NCBI GenBank assembly: GCA_963575745.1
Contig: CAUYUJ010012213.1
Coordinates: 66,001-130,000, forward strand
Direction: 5' to 3'
DNA length: 64,000 nt
DNA from: Prorocentrum cordatum
Taxonomy: Eukaryota; Sar; Dinophyceae; Prorocentrales; Prorocentraceae
Part shown: positions 28,815 through 41,182 of the stretch, piece by piece
Layout: each line of letters starts with the position of its first letter
How positions within the stretch are numbered: position 1 is the stretch's first letter
The notes under the pieces: generated by a model
Database searches by the model: none
What the model was told of the DNA's origin: nothing
The model's input: only the letters and a program-made list of their open reading frames with translations
Position numbers and translations under genes: made by a program

Positions 28815-29830
28815 ATGGTGCGGCAAGGCCTGATTCATCAAGGTGCACTGGACCTCAGGTGTGGCTGAACGCGTCAGAGCACAATCCAGTCGAGAAAAAC
28901 CACTGGTGTTCGTTCGCGAGGCTGAGCCACCTCCAGCCGGTAGCCAATACGAACACATCGTCTCCGACTCACGCAGTTCGGGGGCACAACGATGCAAAGT
29001 ATTGACGAGGGCTGGTAGCCGGGGCTCCCCTGAAGAAGGCGACCACGAATTGCAGAAGGCTGAACCACTCATTGCAGAGCCGCTCACTTGCAAAGGTGTG
29101 GCTGATCCACGTCAGAGCGCCCTCCAGTAGAGAAATACCACTGGTGTGCGCTCACGAAGCTGAGCCGTCTCCAGCCGGTAGCTAGTGCGTGCACATCGTA
29201 TCCGACTCACGCAGTTCGGGGGCACAACGGTGCAAGGTACTGACGAGGGCTGGTAGCCGGGGCTGCTCTGAAGAGAGCGACCACGAACTGCAGAAGGCTG
29301 AACCACTCAAGGCAGGGCCGGTCACTTGACGAAGCTAAGCACCGGGTGTCACCGAGTGCATGGCTGACGGCTGCACCCGACCACACCTGCCGCGCTGCCC
29401 GTGCGGAAGCCAATGCCCCGACGCCGGTGGCGTGACGATGGCTGGCGGCGGCCGAGCAGCCGTGCCGTGCCGTTCGCAGGCGGCGCGCTGACAGCGGCCA
29501 ATGCAGAACCATGGCCGGGTCGGCGACGGACCAGGGCGGGCCGCAGGCAGGAGGGGGGCGCAGCCAAAAGGTGCTGAGCACTGGTGTCAATGAGGGGTGT
29601 CGGGGCACCGTCCCATGGGAGACCACTGGCGCGCGGCTGACAACCACCAGCTGGTAGCTGGTCCACATGCATCGTATCCGATTCACGCAGCTCGGGGGCA
29701 CAGCGATGCAATGTCCCGGCGAGGGTTGGGGCTGCGGCTGCGCCGAGAAGAGCGCGAACATGGGCCGCGGAAGGCTGTGCCACTTGATGCGGGGCCGCTC
29801 GCTGACGAAGCCAACCCTGGGCAGGTCTCG
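28815..29830. repeat. 238-bp tandem repeat units
   Basis: CGCAGTTCGGGGGCACAAC occurs at 28973 and 29211, and with changes at 29685. The spacings are 238 and 474 (two units). Units 1 and 2 are closely alike; the third unit (about 29330-29580) is replaced or highly diverged; the fourth is recognisable. Frames through it are not conserved. Confidence 0.8.
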
Positions 29831-30940
29831 GGGTGGGCGCTCTTCAACGGTCGATGCAATCTATGCTGTTGCGGAGACTCGTGGATCAGAGCCGCTGGGC
29901 AGATCTCCATGCTGTGTGGGGGGGCGCAGCCAAAAGCCGCAGAGAACCGTGGCAGGGTCGGCGACGAGGGACCGATGCCCCCTGGGCAGGTCTCAGGGCG
30001 GGCGCTCTTCTGCGTCCGATGCAATCTTGTCAGTTGAACGGAGGGGGCGCAGCCGAAAGCCGAGGAGACATTGTGAATGGAGGAAGAGGAGGAGGAGGAG
30101 GGGGAGGAGGAGGAGGAGGAGGGGGAGACGGAGGAGTCGGCGTCCGATGCAATCTTCGCAGTTGATCGGTGGGGGGCGCAGCCGAAAGCCGCAGAGACAT
30201 TGAATGAAGGGCGATGGGGGGCGCAGCCGAGAGCCGCAGTCGCCGATCCAGATGCCTCGTCCACGGACGCCTCAAGGTTCCCTGCGGGAGTCCCGTTCTC
30301 GGCCTCTGGGGGCTGGGTGGAACCTGCAGCAGGAGCTTCGCACTCGCGGCGGGGCCCTTTGCGGGGGGAGGAGGGAGGCGTGAACGGAACTGGGATCAGG
30401 ACGGGGATCCCGGCAGTGCGCCAGCGCATGTGGACCGCGCTGGAGAGGGTGGCGCCGCCGCTATCGCAGACTGACAGAAACGGGATGTAAGAGTACCGGG
30501 GCCGCAGAGGGCGGGCCCGGGGCCAGCGGCGGCCCCCCAGGGAGCCCGGCGCCGGGATGCAAGCCACCGGAGAGCCCGCGGGACACTCAGTCCGTTCTCA
30601 CTGCAGCCGCTGCGCCCACACTTCAGCATTGCACCTCTCGCCCCACTCCGCGCCCTCCTGCGGGGGGGGGGGCGCAGCCGGAAGCCGCTGAACGCAGGTA
30701 TTTTGCGTTTGATGTAATCTTCGCAGTTGATCGGTGGGGGGCGCAGCCGAATGCCGCAGAGACATAATCAATGAAGGAAGATGGGGGGCGCAGCCGAACG
30801 CCGCAGCCACCGATCCAGATACCTCGTCCACGGACGCCTCAAGGTCCCTTACGGGGGCCCCGTTCTCGGCCTCTGGGGGCTGGGTGGAACCTGCAGCAGG
30901 AGCTTCGCGCTCGCGGCCTGACCCCTTGCGGGGGGGGGGG
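29830..30940. repeat. GCGCAGCCGAAAGCCGCAG repeat family with a large duplication
   Basis: The motif or close variants occur near 29930, 30048, 30175, 30215, 30668, 30737 and 30786, often preceded by GATGCAATCTT and CAGTTGATCGG. A segment of about 225 bp at 30145-30372 is repeated at 30707-30940. Both copies can be read as a frame with SASGGWVEPAAGAS, but this reflects the duplication. A GGA run lies at 30075-30130. Confidence 0.8.
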
Positions 30941-31052
30941 GGGGCGTGGATGCAGCCGCTGAGCCAACGCTTCAGCACTGTACCTCTTGTCCAACTCCAC
31001 GGCCTCCGTTCTCAAGGAGATGCGCGACGCGCCCGACAACGGCTTGTCAGAA

Positions 31053-32098
<1,046 letters not shown>

Positions 32099-35000
32099 TC
32101 AGTGCGCAGACGCTTGAGAGTGGCGCGGTGGATGAGGCCTGCTGTGCGGCCGTGCGGGAGGCCGAGGGCCGCGTCCACGCAGGTTAGGAGCATGTCCGAA
32201 CTGCGGGCCAGAGTCGTGGTGGAGGTAGTGGTCGTCGGCGCCGTCGTCGCGTGAGTCTCGGAGTCCGACTTCACAGTCAGTTGTGCGTTCAGTCTGGGCG
32301 CGGCTGCCTGGTGGGACGGTCAGCGCAGGTGGCCTGCAGGGCACTGCTGCCGTGACGTCAGGGCGCTGTGCTGCTGAGGTACGGTGGCGTGGGTCCACTG
32401 CTGGGCCGGGCTGGGGTCCCTGAGTTTGGGCCTTGGTCTGTGCGCCCGTACTGGGGGACGGCATCTCGGCGCGGAGCGCAGGTGCAGGGACGGTCAGACT
32501 GGAGCAGCTCAGGTGGGCGGTGTCCCCAGACGACAGCGTGACGGTCCAGTGGCCGGGGTGCTCGCTGGACTGCCCCCGTACGATACCTCGGAGGCCGTTG
32601 ATGGGGTTGTGGACTTGACCCTGGACGATGACCGCTGTGCCCGCGTGGAGCCGTGGTGGGATCCAAGCGGCCAAACGGCAGTTTACGGCTCGGAGGTGAC
32701 CGATGGTGGCTGGTTGCGGTCCGAGGAAGCGCTCGAAGTGCTCCCGTACAGTCACAGTGCTAGTGCTGGCAGTGCTGGTGCTAACACGCGAGGTTGCGAG
32801 GGAGCCAGGACCCAGGGCAGGCGTGTGAGCATGCGAGACGGCCGAGGCTGGCCCCGCTGCCGTGCTACCAGGTTGTGGCGGGGAGGTCACCCCAGGGCTC
32901 GAGGCAGCGTGGGGACCGATGACAGGAATGGCAGGCGTGGTGCCATGCGGGGGGGCTGAAGCCGCCCCCGCTGGCGTGCCACCAGGTTTTGGCGGGGGGG
33001 TCGACTCGAGGCTTGAGGCAGTGTGGGGGCCGATGACAGGAATGGCAGGCGTGGTGCCATGCGGGGGGGCTGAAGCCGCCCCCGCTGGCGTGCTACCAGG
33101 TTTTGGCAGGGGGGTCGGCTCGAGGCTCGAGGCAGTGTGGGGGCTGATGCCAGGGCGGCCCTGGGCGGCCGTCTGGTGGCCTAGAGGGCGTCTGCGGTCG
33201 ACGTCGCCGCCGCGCTGTCGGCGTCGCCGCCGCGCTGTAGCTGCGCTCCGTCGCCGCCACTCGTCGCGGAAGCCGATGAAGAAGTAGTACATGACGTACG
33301 TGGCGCACAGGGTGGCCCACGTGGACGGTGACACCACGTTGTACCACTCGATGACCTCCAACCACACACGCTCCACGAACGCTGCCGTGTAGGCCGACGT
33401 GGGTGCCACCTTTGGCGCCGCCGCGGACGACTCAGGGCGTGCTGAATCTGGCAGGGTTGGCGTGAGAGTTGTCGTCGGCGATGACGTCTCGGCTGCGCTC
33501 GGTGCCGGCGTTGGTGCTGGTGTCAACGTTGGTGCCCGCGTAGGCGTGGGCGTGGGTGCTGCCGCTGGCAGTGCTGGTGTCGAAGCTATGGACGATGCTG
33601 CCATGGATGCGAGCGTCGATGCAGACGGCGGAGTTGGCGTAGATGCTGGCTGCAACTCTGGCGTGGGTACCGGCGTAGGCGCGGGCGTGGGTGGTGACGC
33701 TGGCGGTGCTGGCGTCGGACCTGTCGTCGGTGCTGGCCTCACTGTTGACGTCGGGGTAGGTGTCGGGTCTGGCGTCGCTGCTGCCTGTGACTCTGGCTTT
33801 GGTGCCGGCGTGGTGGGGGCCGCTGGCGCTGGAGGTGCTGGTGTCAGAGCTGTCGTCAGTGCTGGCGTCGGTGCGGGCGTCGACAGGGACGTCGGTGCTG
33901 CCTTCGGCTCTGACGTCGCCGTCCAGGGGGCAGGCGTGGATGCTGACACTGCCGATGCTGGCGTCGGAGCTGCTGTCATTGGTGCTGACGCCTCGGCTGC
34001 ACTCGGGGCCGGCGCTGTCGCTGGTGTCGGAGCTGCGTGCGGGTCTGGTGTTGGTGACGCCGTAGTCGTGGGCGTAGGTGCTAACGTAGACGATGATGCC
34101 GCCGGCGAGTCTGACATGGCTGCCGCCGTGGGCGGCCGCCCGAAAACTGGCACTGCCGATGCGGCCGTCACAGCTGCCGTCCGTGCTGTCGTCGATGTTG
34201 TCGTCGATGCAGACAGTGCCGCAGACGATGAAATCGACGAGGCAGACGTGTCATGACATGACATGGCGGTCCCACTAGCGTAGGGTGCGCCTGAAGACGG
34301 CACCCGCGCCAGCGGCCCTGGGCGAGGCGTCAGGACAGTGAATGGCTGAGGGCTCGTCGAGGCAGGCGTCGATGCGGTCGTCGGTGCTGACGTCGCTGTT
34401 GGGGTCGATGCGGGCCGTGGCGCAGGCGTAGGTGTCGACGTGGCGGACATGATACGGCGTGGCATGGCGGCCCCAATAGCCGTGGGTGTGCCTGATGGCG
34501 TCGATCTCGTCGTCGGGGCTGGCGTCGAGGCTGGTTGCAACTCTGGCGTGGGTATCGGCGTAGGCGCAGGCGTGGGTGCTACCGCTGGCAGTGGTGTCGT
34601 AGGAACTGTCGTTAGTACTGGCCTCGACGGAGACGTCGGAGCTGGCGTCGGTACTGGCTGCAACTCCTGGCGTGGGTAGCGGCATGGGTGCAGGCGTGGG
34701 TGTTGACGCTGGCTGTGCTGGCGTAGGAGCTGCACGGAAAAGGCCATAACCTGAGTTTGGTCCCGAAATTCTGGATTTCGGACCAGAAGTCTGGTTCTGG
34801 ACCCCACGGGGCCCTCCTGGCGCAGACGTCGGAGCTGGCGTCGCTGCTGGCTGCAACTCTGACGTGGGTAGCGGCGTAGGTGCAGGCGTGGGTGCTGCCG
34901 CTGGCGGTGCTGTCGCAGGAGCTGTCGTCGGTGCTGGCCTCGATGCAGACGTCGGAGCTGGCGTCGACGCTGGCTGCAACTCAGGCGTGGGTACGGGCGT

Positions 35001-36919
35001 AGGCGCAGGCGTAGGTGCTGACGCTGGCGGTGCTGGCGTAGGAGCTGACATCGGTGCTGGTCTCGATGGAGACGTCGGAGCTGGCGTCGATGCGGCCTGC
35101 AACTCTGGCGTAGGTATCGGCGTAGGCGCAGGCGTGGGTGTTGACGCTGGCGGTGCTGTCGTAGGGGCTGGCGTCGGTGCTGGCCTCGATACGGACGTCG
35201 GAGCTGGCGTCGAAGCTGGCTGCAACTCTGGGAGACGATGATGCCGAGGAGAGGTCTGTAGGTCACCAGGCTTCGGCGGGCCTGAAGGCGCCGCCGAGCG
35301 AGTGGCCATACAGGGAGCGCAGGAGTGGTTGATTGTGGTGCTGACGTCTCTTGCGGCCGTCGGAGCTGTCGCTGACAGTACTGGCGTCGCTGCCGTCGAT
35401 GCTGACGTCGGAGCCGCCGCTGGCAGTGGTGGCGTCGCTGCCGTCGATGCTACCGTCGGAGCCGGCGATGCTATCGATGCCGCCGTCGGAGTCTGTGAAA
35501 CTGCGGGCGGAGCCGTCGTCGCTGCCGTCGATGCGGCCGTCGGAGCCGACGATGCTAACGATACTGACGTCGGAGCCGGCGGTGCTAACGATGCTGCCAT
35601 CGTAGCTGACGATGCTAGCGATGCTAGCGGTGCTGCCGTCGGAGCCGTCCTCGCCGCCGTCGATGCTGCCGTCGGGGTCGGCGAAACTGTGGTCGTTTCT
35701 GCCGTCGGTGGGAGCGTCGATGCTGACCTCGGCGCCGGCGCCGGTACTGCGTCGTCAAGGTCGTCGTGGTCGTCGTCGTCTCCTCCTCCTCCTCCTGCGG
35801 GGCGGGGTAAGGGAGGGGGCGAGGATGGTGCCGAATCCGTACCCCTCGCTGGCGTCGAGGCTGACTGCAGTGCCGTCGTCAGAGCTGGCGTCGATGCTGT
35901 CTGCGGAGCTGGGGTTTGGTCCGTCGTGGACGTGGGCGTGGAGGCTGCCGAGGACGATGCTGACGTCGATGTTGACGTCGATGGGGCCATAGGCACAGAC
36001 GCTGGTGTCGGCAAGGCGGACGGGTCATGGCATGACAGGACGGCCCCTCTAGCGTCAGGTGCACCTGAAGGCAGCACCCTCGCCAACGGCCCTGGGCGAG
36101 GCGTCAGGACAGAGGATGTTGAAAGGCCCGTCGAGGCTGGCGTCGATGCGGTCGGCAGTGCTGGTGGCGATGCTGAGGTCGATGCAAGGACGAGCATGAC
36201 GACGGCCGAGATGGTGGCCCGTTTGGGGCGGGCCAGGCCCGCCGTGCCCTTGAAGCCGCAGGCGGAGCCGAGGACGCCGAAGAACGCGTAGCCGACCTTG
36301 ACGGCCCTTGTGGGGCGGGCTGGGCCCGCCGTGCCGGCGGAGTCGACGATGTGCTTGACGACGCTCCTGGTGCCCTTGCCGATGGTACGCAAGACCGTAC
36401 CGACGGTGCCGAGAGCGATGCCGAAGGTGGAGCCGAGGCCGTACCCGAAGTTCAGCAAGATAATGCCGATGAAGTTGAGAGCGGTGCCTGCGGTGCCGCA
36501 GGAGCGCTCTCGGGGGGAGGTTGGGGGCCGACTGCTTGTCACGCACGGCGCGACGACGGCAGGCGTGGGAACAGCCCGACCGCACTCAGCACCGTCACCC
36601 TCAGCAGTCGGGAGCCCGACCCCCCCCTGGATACCTGGCCGTGCCGAGGTGAGCAGGTGCCGGACGGAGTCGTCTGTGTTGGCGACGGTGCCTGGTAGGT
36701 GAGCGCGGAGGTCGGCTCGGTAGGCGCGCAGCTCGGCGCGCAGGTGGAACACGTCGTGCCCGAGTATACGTAGATCTTCGTGAAGATCCGCACGCGGCAC
36801 GTGTGGGGCGTGTCCAGGTGGTACTGGGAGGTCGCGCCCGTGCAGGACGGGCACGCGGAAGACAAGGTCCTGGTGCCTATGTTCAGTAACATGGCCAGGC
36901 AGCTCAGGTAGTACAGCAT
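32099..36919 (-). CDS. Pro/Thr/Ala-rich mucin-like protein with membrane segments (frame-shifted or spliced)
   Basis: Candidate start ATG 36919-36917 (MLYYLSCLAMLLNIGTRTL, signal- or anchor-like). It is followed by a Cys-rich segment: SACPSCTG, TPHTCRVRIF, TTCSTC. The frame then changes; about 36500-36180 reads LNFIGIILLNFGYGLGSTF and KVGYAFFGVLGSACGF (hydrophobic). Long Ala/Pro/Thr repeats follow (36.1-33.5 kb). Around 33250-33370 it reads WATLCATYVMYYFFIGF, a likely transmembrane helix with a basic RRRRQR flank. Near 32.6 kb it reads GLRGIVRGQ and HWTVTLSSGD, like a small beta-barrel. Two long minus frames (34275-36968 and 32099-35266) overlap. A surface glycoprotein is plausible, but the family is unknown. 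The opposite strand is also open (33399-34256), so orientation rests on the hydrophobic segments. Confidence 0.4.
34530..35232. repeat. 123-bp tandem repeat (41-codon unit)
   Basis: CTGCAACTC recurs at 34535, 34658, 34851, 34974, 35097 and 35220; most spacings are 123 bases, with one of 193 where a hairpin segment is inserted. On the minus strand the unit reads LQPASTPAPTSASRPAPTPA and onwards. The exact multiple of three fits selection for an open frame. A related block with the conserved LTPRPGPLARV sequence occurs at 34275-34345 and 36045-36120. Confidence 0.85.
34735..34822. repeat. Double-hairpin insertion inside the 123-bp array
   Basis: GGTCCCGAAAT (34759-34769) pairs with ATTTCGGACC (34775-34784), and CCAGA (34783-34787) pairs with TCTGG (34790-34794). 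The sequence is unlike its GC-rich repeat surroundings and interrupts the 123-bp register. Confidence 0.5.
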
Positions 36920-37121
36920 GGTGAGACGTGAAAGTGCGGTGGCGGCCTGGCGCAGACAGGGGGGCCATGGCGGCGGTCGCACTGAGGAAGTGAGGAGACG
37001 CAAATCAGTACCGCGCTGCTGGCGCGGTTCCGGTCTCGCGAGGCCTGGAGTCGGGACTCCAGAGCGGGGCGCTTCGCGTCGCGGCTACGCTATGAGTGCA
37101 GGGCACTCTCGAGCCGAGACT

Positions 37122-37286
<165 letters not shown>

Positions 37287-37361
37287 AACAACACAGAATG
37301 AGACCTCCAATCGCGCTGATGAGCACGGTGTACAACTCGTAGACAACGGAGAACGTGGATC

Positions 37362-38884
37362 TCAAAGTAGAAAACCGACTGTCCACGGTAAAGCCACGCC
37401 CGCAGCACGCAGACAGAGGAGAAACATACTGAAGTCGACGGTATAGCCGCACACGCAGCACGTAGACAACAGCCAGGATGAAAGAGTAGAAGTTCTGCAC
37501 GAAACAGGCCGCGTTTTGCAGGGCAGCGACGGGCCTGCTGCCAGTGACCGCCCTCCACGCACCTGATCCCCGTGTGAGCAATGCCGCGAGGGGGGCAGCA
37601 AGGCTACTGCGGGGAGACGGCCCACCGCAGTTTTTTGCGCTGCTTGGGGGCCTGGTTGTTCGGGCGGCCCTTTGCCGCGTGATAATCGCTGCTCACTCCG
37701 CCGCTCCGACCCGGGTCCAGCTGCCACGGCCGAGTCCAGTCGACGTCTAGGCCCAGCGCGTCGCTGACGACCCGTGCGTCGCACTTGTGTCTGCGGAAGG
37801 CTTCCAGGAAGAGGTGGCAGGTTTGCGGGTCGCGCCGAAGCGGGTCGAGCGCGCCCTTGCTGCCGGGCACGGACTGCCGCTTGGCGAAAGCGTGCCAGCT
37901 GCCAGTGGACATTGGTCCCAGTGTGACTTGGAGTTGTCTGATCGCGTCGCCGGGTGTCTCCCAGGGCCAGATCCCACTGGATGTTGTTGATTCCTGTTTT
38001 GTGCAGCGGTTGACCCGTGCCGGGGTCCTTGGGCTCTGGCCATTGGCGCGGGTCGGGCCTTTGGTGCCGCCGTGTGTTCCGGCCGCAAGTCTCCAACGTG
38101 CCGGCCTCGTTGTCCTGGCTGGAGGGCTCGCGATCTGCTCGCGACAGCTCCGGCTGCGCGCCTGGCGGGGTTTTGCGGGGAAACGCAGGCCGCACGGTTG
38201 GCCGCCAGGCGGGGGTCGGATCGCGCCCGGCGGCCAGGGCAGACGCAGCCTTGTGGCACGTGGGGAAGGGCCCCTTTCGCTGGCGTTTGCCTTCGGGCCT
38301 GTGCCCGCCGTCGCTCCCAGGTGCGTCCTCTTTGGACAGCGCAGGACTCTCTCCGGTTTCCGGGGTGCCGCTGGTTGCGCCAGGCGCATGCACGCTCGGC
38401 GGCGCAGCTTCCATAGCCGGGGCGCGAGCTGCTTTGCCAGTGGTGCCCCGGGCGCCTGGAGGGGGCGCCTGGGGTTCGCCGCCCATAAGAAGCTCACTGA
38501 CAGGGGAAGGGGGGCGAATGGGCGCGAAGAGGTTTCTCTCGACGAGCCAGCGGATGGCTTCGCTGTCCTGCGTCTGGGTGGCTGCTTCGTGGTCTCCCTG
38601 CTGGGTGCGTGGCGCTCCCAGAGGACTGCTGACGGACTGATTGTTCTGAGGGGGATATTCCGCGGCTTCCGCAGCCTTCGCCGTCTCCGCCGTGACTTCC
38701 CACTCCTTTCCTTTGCCCTGCTGGTGCTGTTGGTGTCTGCAGCTCTTCTGAACCTCCTCGATGACGACCTCCTCCGCCTCATCAACCGCCTCTCGGTTCC
38801 CCTCTGGGACTTCGTCATCTGTCAACGGAGCGGGGGGTGGCATGTTGCTGCTGCTGCTGCTGCAATTCTCCGAGATGTCGTTGT
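37362..38884 (-). CDS. Charged unknown protein, continuous with the light-harvesting fragment
   Basis: A 493-codon frame from ATG 38843 that is open upstream into the light-harvesting segment (DTHNDISENCSSSSSN then MPPPAPLTDDEVPEGN). It is Glu/Ala/Arg-rich with no recognised domain. Around 37950-37700 the neighbouring frame reads better, as LGPMSTGSWHAFAKRQS and CHLFLEAFRRHKCDARVV followed by DVDWTR, suggesting another frameshift. The C-x2-FL-x-A ... VDWT pattern loosely recalls the protein at 42433-44569, which has CEEFLQAW and IRVDWT. The function is unknown. Confidence 0.35.
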
Positions 38885-39225
38885 GAGTATCGAGATCTTT
38901 CGCGTCAGCGCCAGGCGCCGCGATCTGTGCCCGGGCAGCGGCAGGAACCTTCAGGAGCGCAACGAGCCCGCGCGGGATGTCCGCGAACTCCAGGTCAGCC
39001 AGGGCGACTTGGGCAGCTTGCCAGCGATGTCAGGCGTGATGTAGCCCATGGTCGCCAGCATGCTCACGCGGCCGTTCTTCAGCTCTGCCTGCCAGTGGTG
39101 AGCGAGATTCTCCGCGCAGCCATCCGCTGTGCAGCCAGCAGGGCCCCAAAGGCCCGATGGGGTCCTGAACGCCCAGCTCGCTCTCGACTTTGCAGGCGCG
39201 CAGCGGGGATCCAGTGTGCAGCGCC
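38885..39225 (-). pseudogene. Light-harvesting (caroteno-chlorophyll a-c binding) protein fragment
   Basis: Three frames join into about 110 residues of a dinoflagellate light-harvesting protein. Segment 1 (39222-39150): HTGSPLRACKVESELGVQDP, including the SPLRA/ESELGVQDP junction between units of light-harvesting polyproteins. Segment 2 (39150-39012): GPAGCTADG, then ELKNGRVSMLATMGYITPD, the first transmembrane helix with its chlorophyll-ligand Glu-x4-Arg motif. Segment 3 (39006-38888): LEFADIPRGLVALLKVPAA. In the intact family these proteins sit in thylakoid membranes and feed energy to the photosystems. Here only about half a unit is left, frameshifted twice, directly downstream of the PPR repeats. 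It is a relic or chimera, not a working antenna gene. Confidence 0.75.
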
Positions 39226-39239
39226 CCATCGCCCTGGGC

Positions 39240-40660
39240 GGGGCCAATAGCGAACACCGGCACTTCTCGCGCGCGCTGGTCAGGGTGCCCTGAGTGATGA
39301 TGCTGGGCTTCAGCTTCGCTGCTGCCATCTCGCTCAGCAGCGCCATTGCCTGCTGCCGCTGCCAACGCCTGCTCTTCTCGCACTCGCTGATCAGGGCGCT
39401 GCGGTGGATGATGCTGGGCTCCAGCTGCGCGACCACCATCTCGCTCAGCAGCGCCTTTGTTTGCTGCCGCTGCCAACGCCTGCTCTTTTCGCACGCGCTG
39501 TTCAGGGCGCTGTAGGTGATAATGTTGGGCTCCAGTCGCGCGACCACCATCTCGCTCAGCAACGCAATTGCCTGCTGCCACTGCCCGCGCCCGCCCTTCT
39601 CGCAACAGCTGTTCAGGCTGCAGCAGGTGAAGATGTTGGGCTCCAGCCGCACGGCCGCCATCTCGCTCAGCAGCGCCGCAGTCTGCAACACTGCCAACGA
39701 CTGCTCTTCTCGCACGCGCTGTTCACAGTGACGTACGTGATGATGTTGGGGTACAGCTTCACGGCCACACTCTCGTCCAGCAGCGCCACAACCTGCTGCC
39801 ACTGCTGACGCCTGCTCTTCTCGCACGCGCCCTTCGCAGCGCCGTGGGCGATGCTGTTGGGCTCCAGCTTCGCGGCCCAAACCTCGCCCAGCAGCGCCAC
39901 AACCTGTTGCCGCTGCTGCCGCCTGCTCTTCTCGCACGCGCTCTTCGCAGCGCCGTTGGTGATGATGGTGGGCTCCAGCTTCGCAGCCACAATCTCGCCC
40001 AGCGGCGGCGCTGACTGCTGCCGCTGCCGAAGCCTGCCTGCTCTTCTCGCACGCGCTGTTCACCGTGCCGGAGTTGATGAACGTGGGCTTCAGCTTCGCG
40101 ACCAGGGCCTCGATTAGCAGCGCCACAACCTGTTGCCGCTGCCACCGCCTGCTCATCTCGCACGCTCTGTTCACAGTGCCGTATGTGATGATGTTTTGGC
40201 TCCAGCTTCACGGCCGCAATCTCGCCCAGCAGCGCCGCAACCCGCTGCCACTGCTGACGCATGCTCTTCTCGCGCGCGCTCTTCGCAGTGACGTGCGTGA
40301 TGATGTTGGGTTCCAGCTTCGCGGCCGCAATCTCGCTCAGCAGCGCCGCAACCTGCTGCCACTGCTGACGCCTGCTCTTCTCGCGCGCGCTCTTCGCAGC
40401 GACGTGCGCGATGATGTTGGGCTCCAGCTTCACGGCCGCAATCTCGTCCAGCAGCGCCGCGACCTGCTGCCGCTGCTGACGCCTGCTCTTCTCGCACGCG
40501 CTCTTCGCAGTGTCGTGCGTGATGATGTTGGGCTCCAGCTTCGTGGCCAGGACCTTTCTCACCAGCGCCACGGCCAGCTGCCACTGCCAACGCCTGCCCA
40601 TCTCGTATCAGCTGTTCAGGATGACGTAGGAGATGATGCTGGGCGCCAGCTTCATGACCA
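39240..40660 (-). pseudogene. PPR-like repeat protein, 13 repeats, frames broken
   Basis: About 13 copies of a 111-bp (37-residue) repeat of the type NIITHDTAKSACEKSRRQQR, then QQVAALLDEIAAVKLEP. This is the dinoflagellate version of the pentatricopeptide repeat: two helices per unit, binding RNA in organelles or the nucleus. Units 1-4 share a frame, with one TGA inside unit 1 (40608-40610). A one-base change at TTTTGG (about 40196), an extra CCTG near 40035 and another shift near 39690 move the reading through three frames. The last units read NIITYSALNSACEKSRRWQR and SIITQGTLTSAREK before running into the light-harvesting fragment. Repeats are too alike at DNA level to be ancient. An in-frame GC-rich leader lies upstream. 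Confidence 0.8.
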
Positions 40661-41134
40661 GTGAAGCTGGCGACGGCAGCAGCGGCGGCCGCGACGCCAG
40701 CGGCGGCGGGAGCGGCGGCACCAGCGGCCGCGGCGGCCACGGCGGCGGCCGCCGCTCCCGCGGCCGCCGCGGCCGCCGCGGCCGGCCCAGGGCAGCGGCG
40801 CGCGCCGTAGCGCCGGCGGCCGCGGCGGTCTCGCCGCGGCCGGCCGCCGCCACAGCCGCGGCGGCCGCTGCGGCGGCGGCGGCCGCGGCGGCGGCGCCGC
40901 GGCCACGCCGAGGCAGCTGGGCCGCGGCGGCGGCAGGCCGGCCGGGCCGGCCGCGGCGGCGGCGCGGCAGGCGGCGGCGCGCCGCTGCCGCCGCCGCCGC
41001 CGCGCCGAACGCGACTCCATGGCCGAGCGAGCGGGGGCGCGGAGGGGGGCGAACCCCTCGCACGCCCCCGCGGGCGGGGAGGCCGAGGACCGAGGGGCAG
41101 GCCCCAGGCCGCGGCCGGCCAGCCGCTGAGGCCA
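40661..41134 (-). CDS. Ala/Arg/Pro-rich leader in frame with the PPR repeats
   Basis: Extremely GC-rich. The minus frame (41261 to 40608) runs from the spliced-leader relic through poly-Ala, Arg and Pro stretches into MKLAPSIISYVILNS, the first PPR unit, where it meets a TGA. Continuity of frame supports one transcript, but the composition gives no function. Confidence 0.3.
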
Positions 41135-41182
41135 GTTCGAGCCAGAGCGGTTTGAGCCAGGCTTGAGCCAGGCCACTACGGA
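41135..41182 (-). other. Tandem relic of the dinoflagellate spliced leader
   Basis: Read on the minus strand, 41182-41162 is TCCGTAG, TGGCC, then TGGCTCAAG. 41161-41151 is CCTGGCTCAAA and 41150-41135 is CCGCTCTGGCTCGAAC. The dinoflagellate leader begins DCCGTAG and ends TTTTGGCTCAAG. The third copy differs from the leader's last 15 bases only by transitions. A CAG precedes the first copy. Tandem truncated leaders are known signs of mRNAs reinserted in the genome and trans-spliced again. It sits immediately 5' of the PPR/light-harvesting chimera, in the same orientation. Confidence 0.65.

Noticed and set aside
28815-29330. CRISPR or gene family
   Set aside because: The units are 238 bp and repeated end to end, with no unique spacers and no conserved frame.
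33399-34256. Plus-strand Gly/Val/Ala-rich ORF of 285 codons
   Set aside because: It is the antisense of the Pro/Thr/Ala repeats; hydrophobic and Cys-rich features favour the minus strand, though not conclusively.
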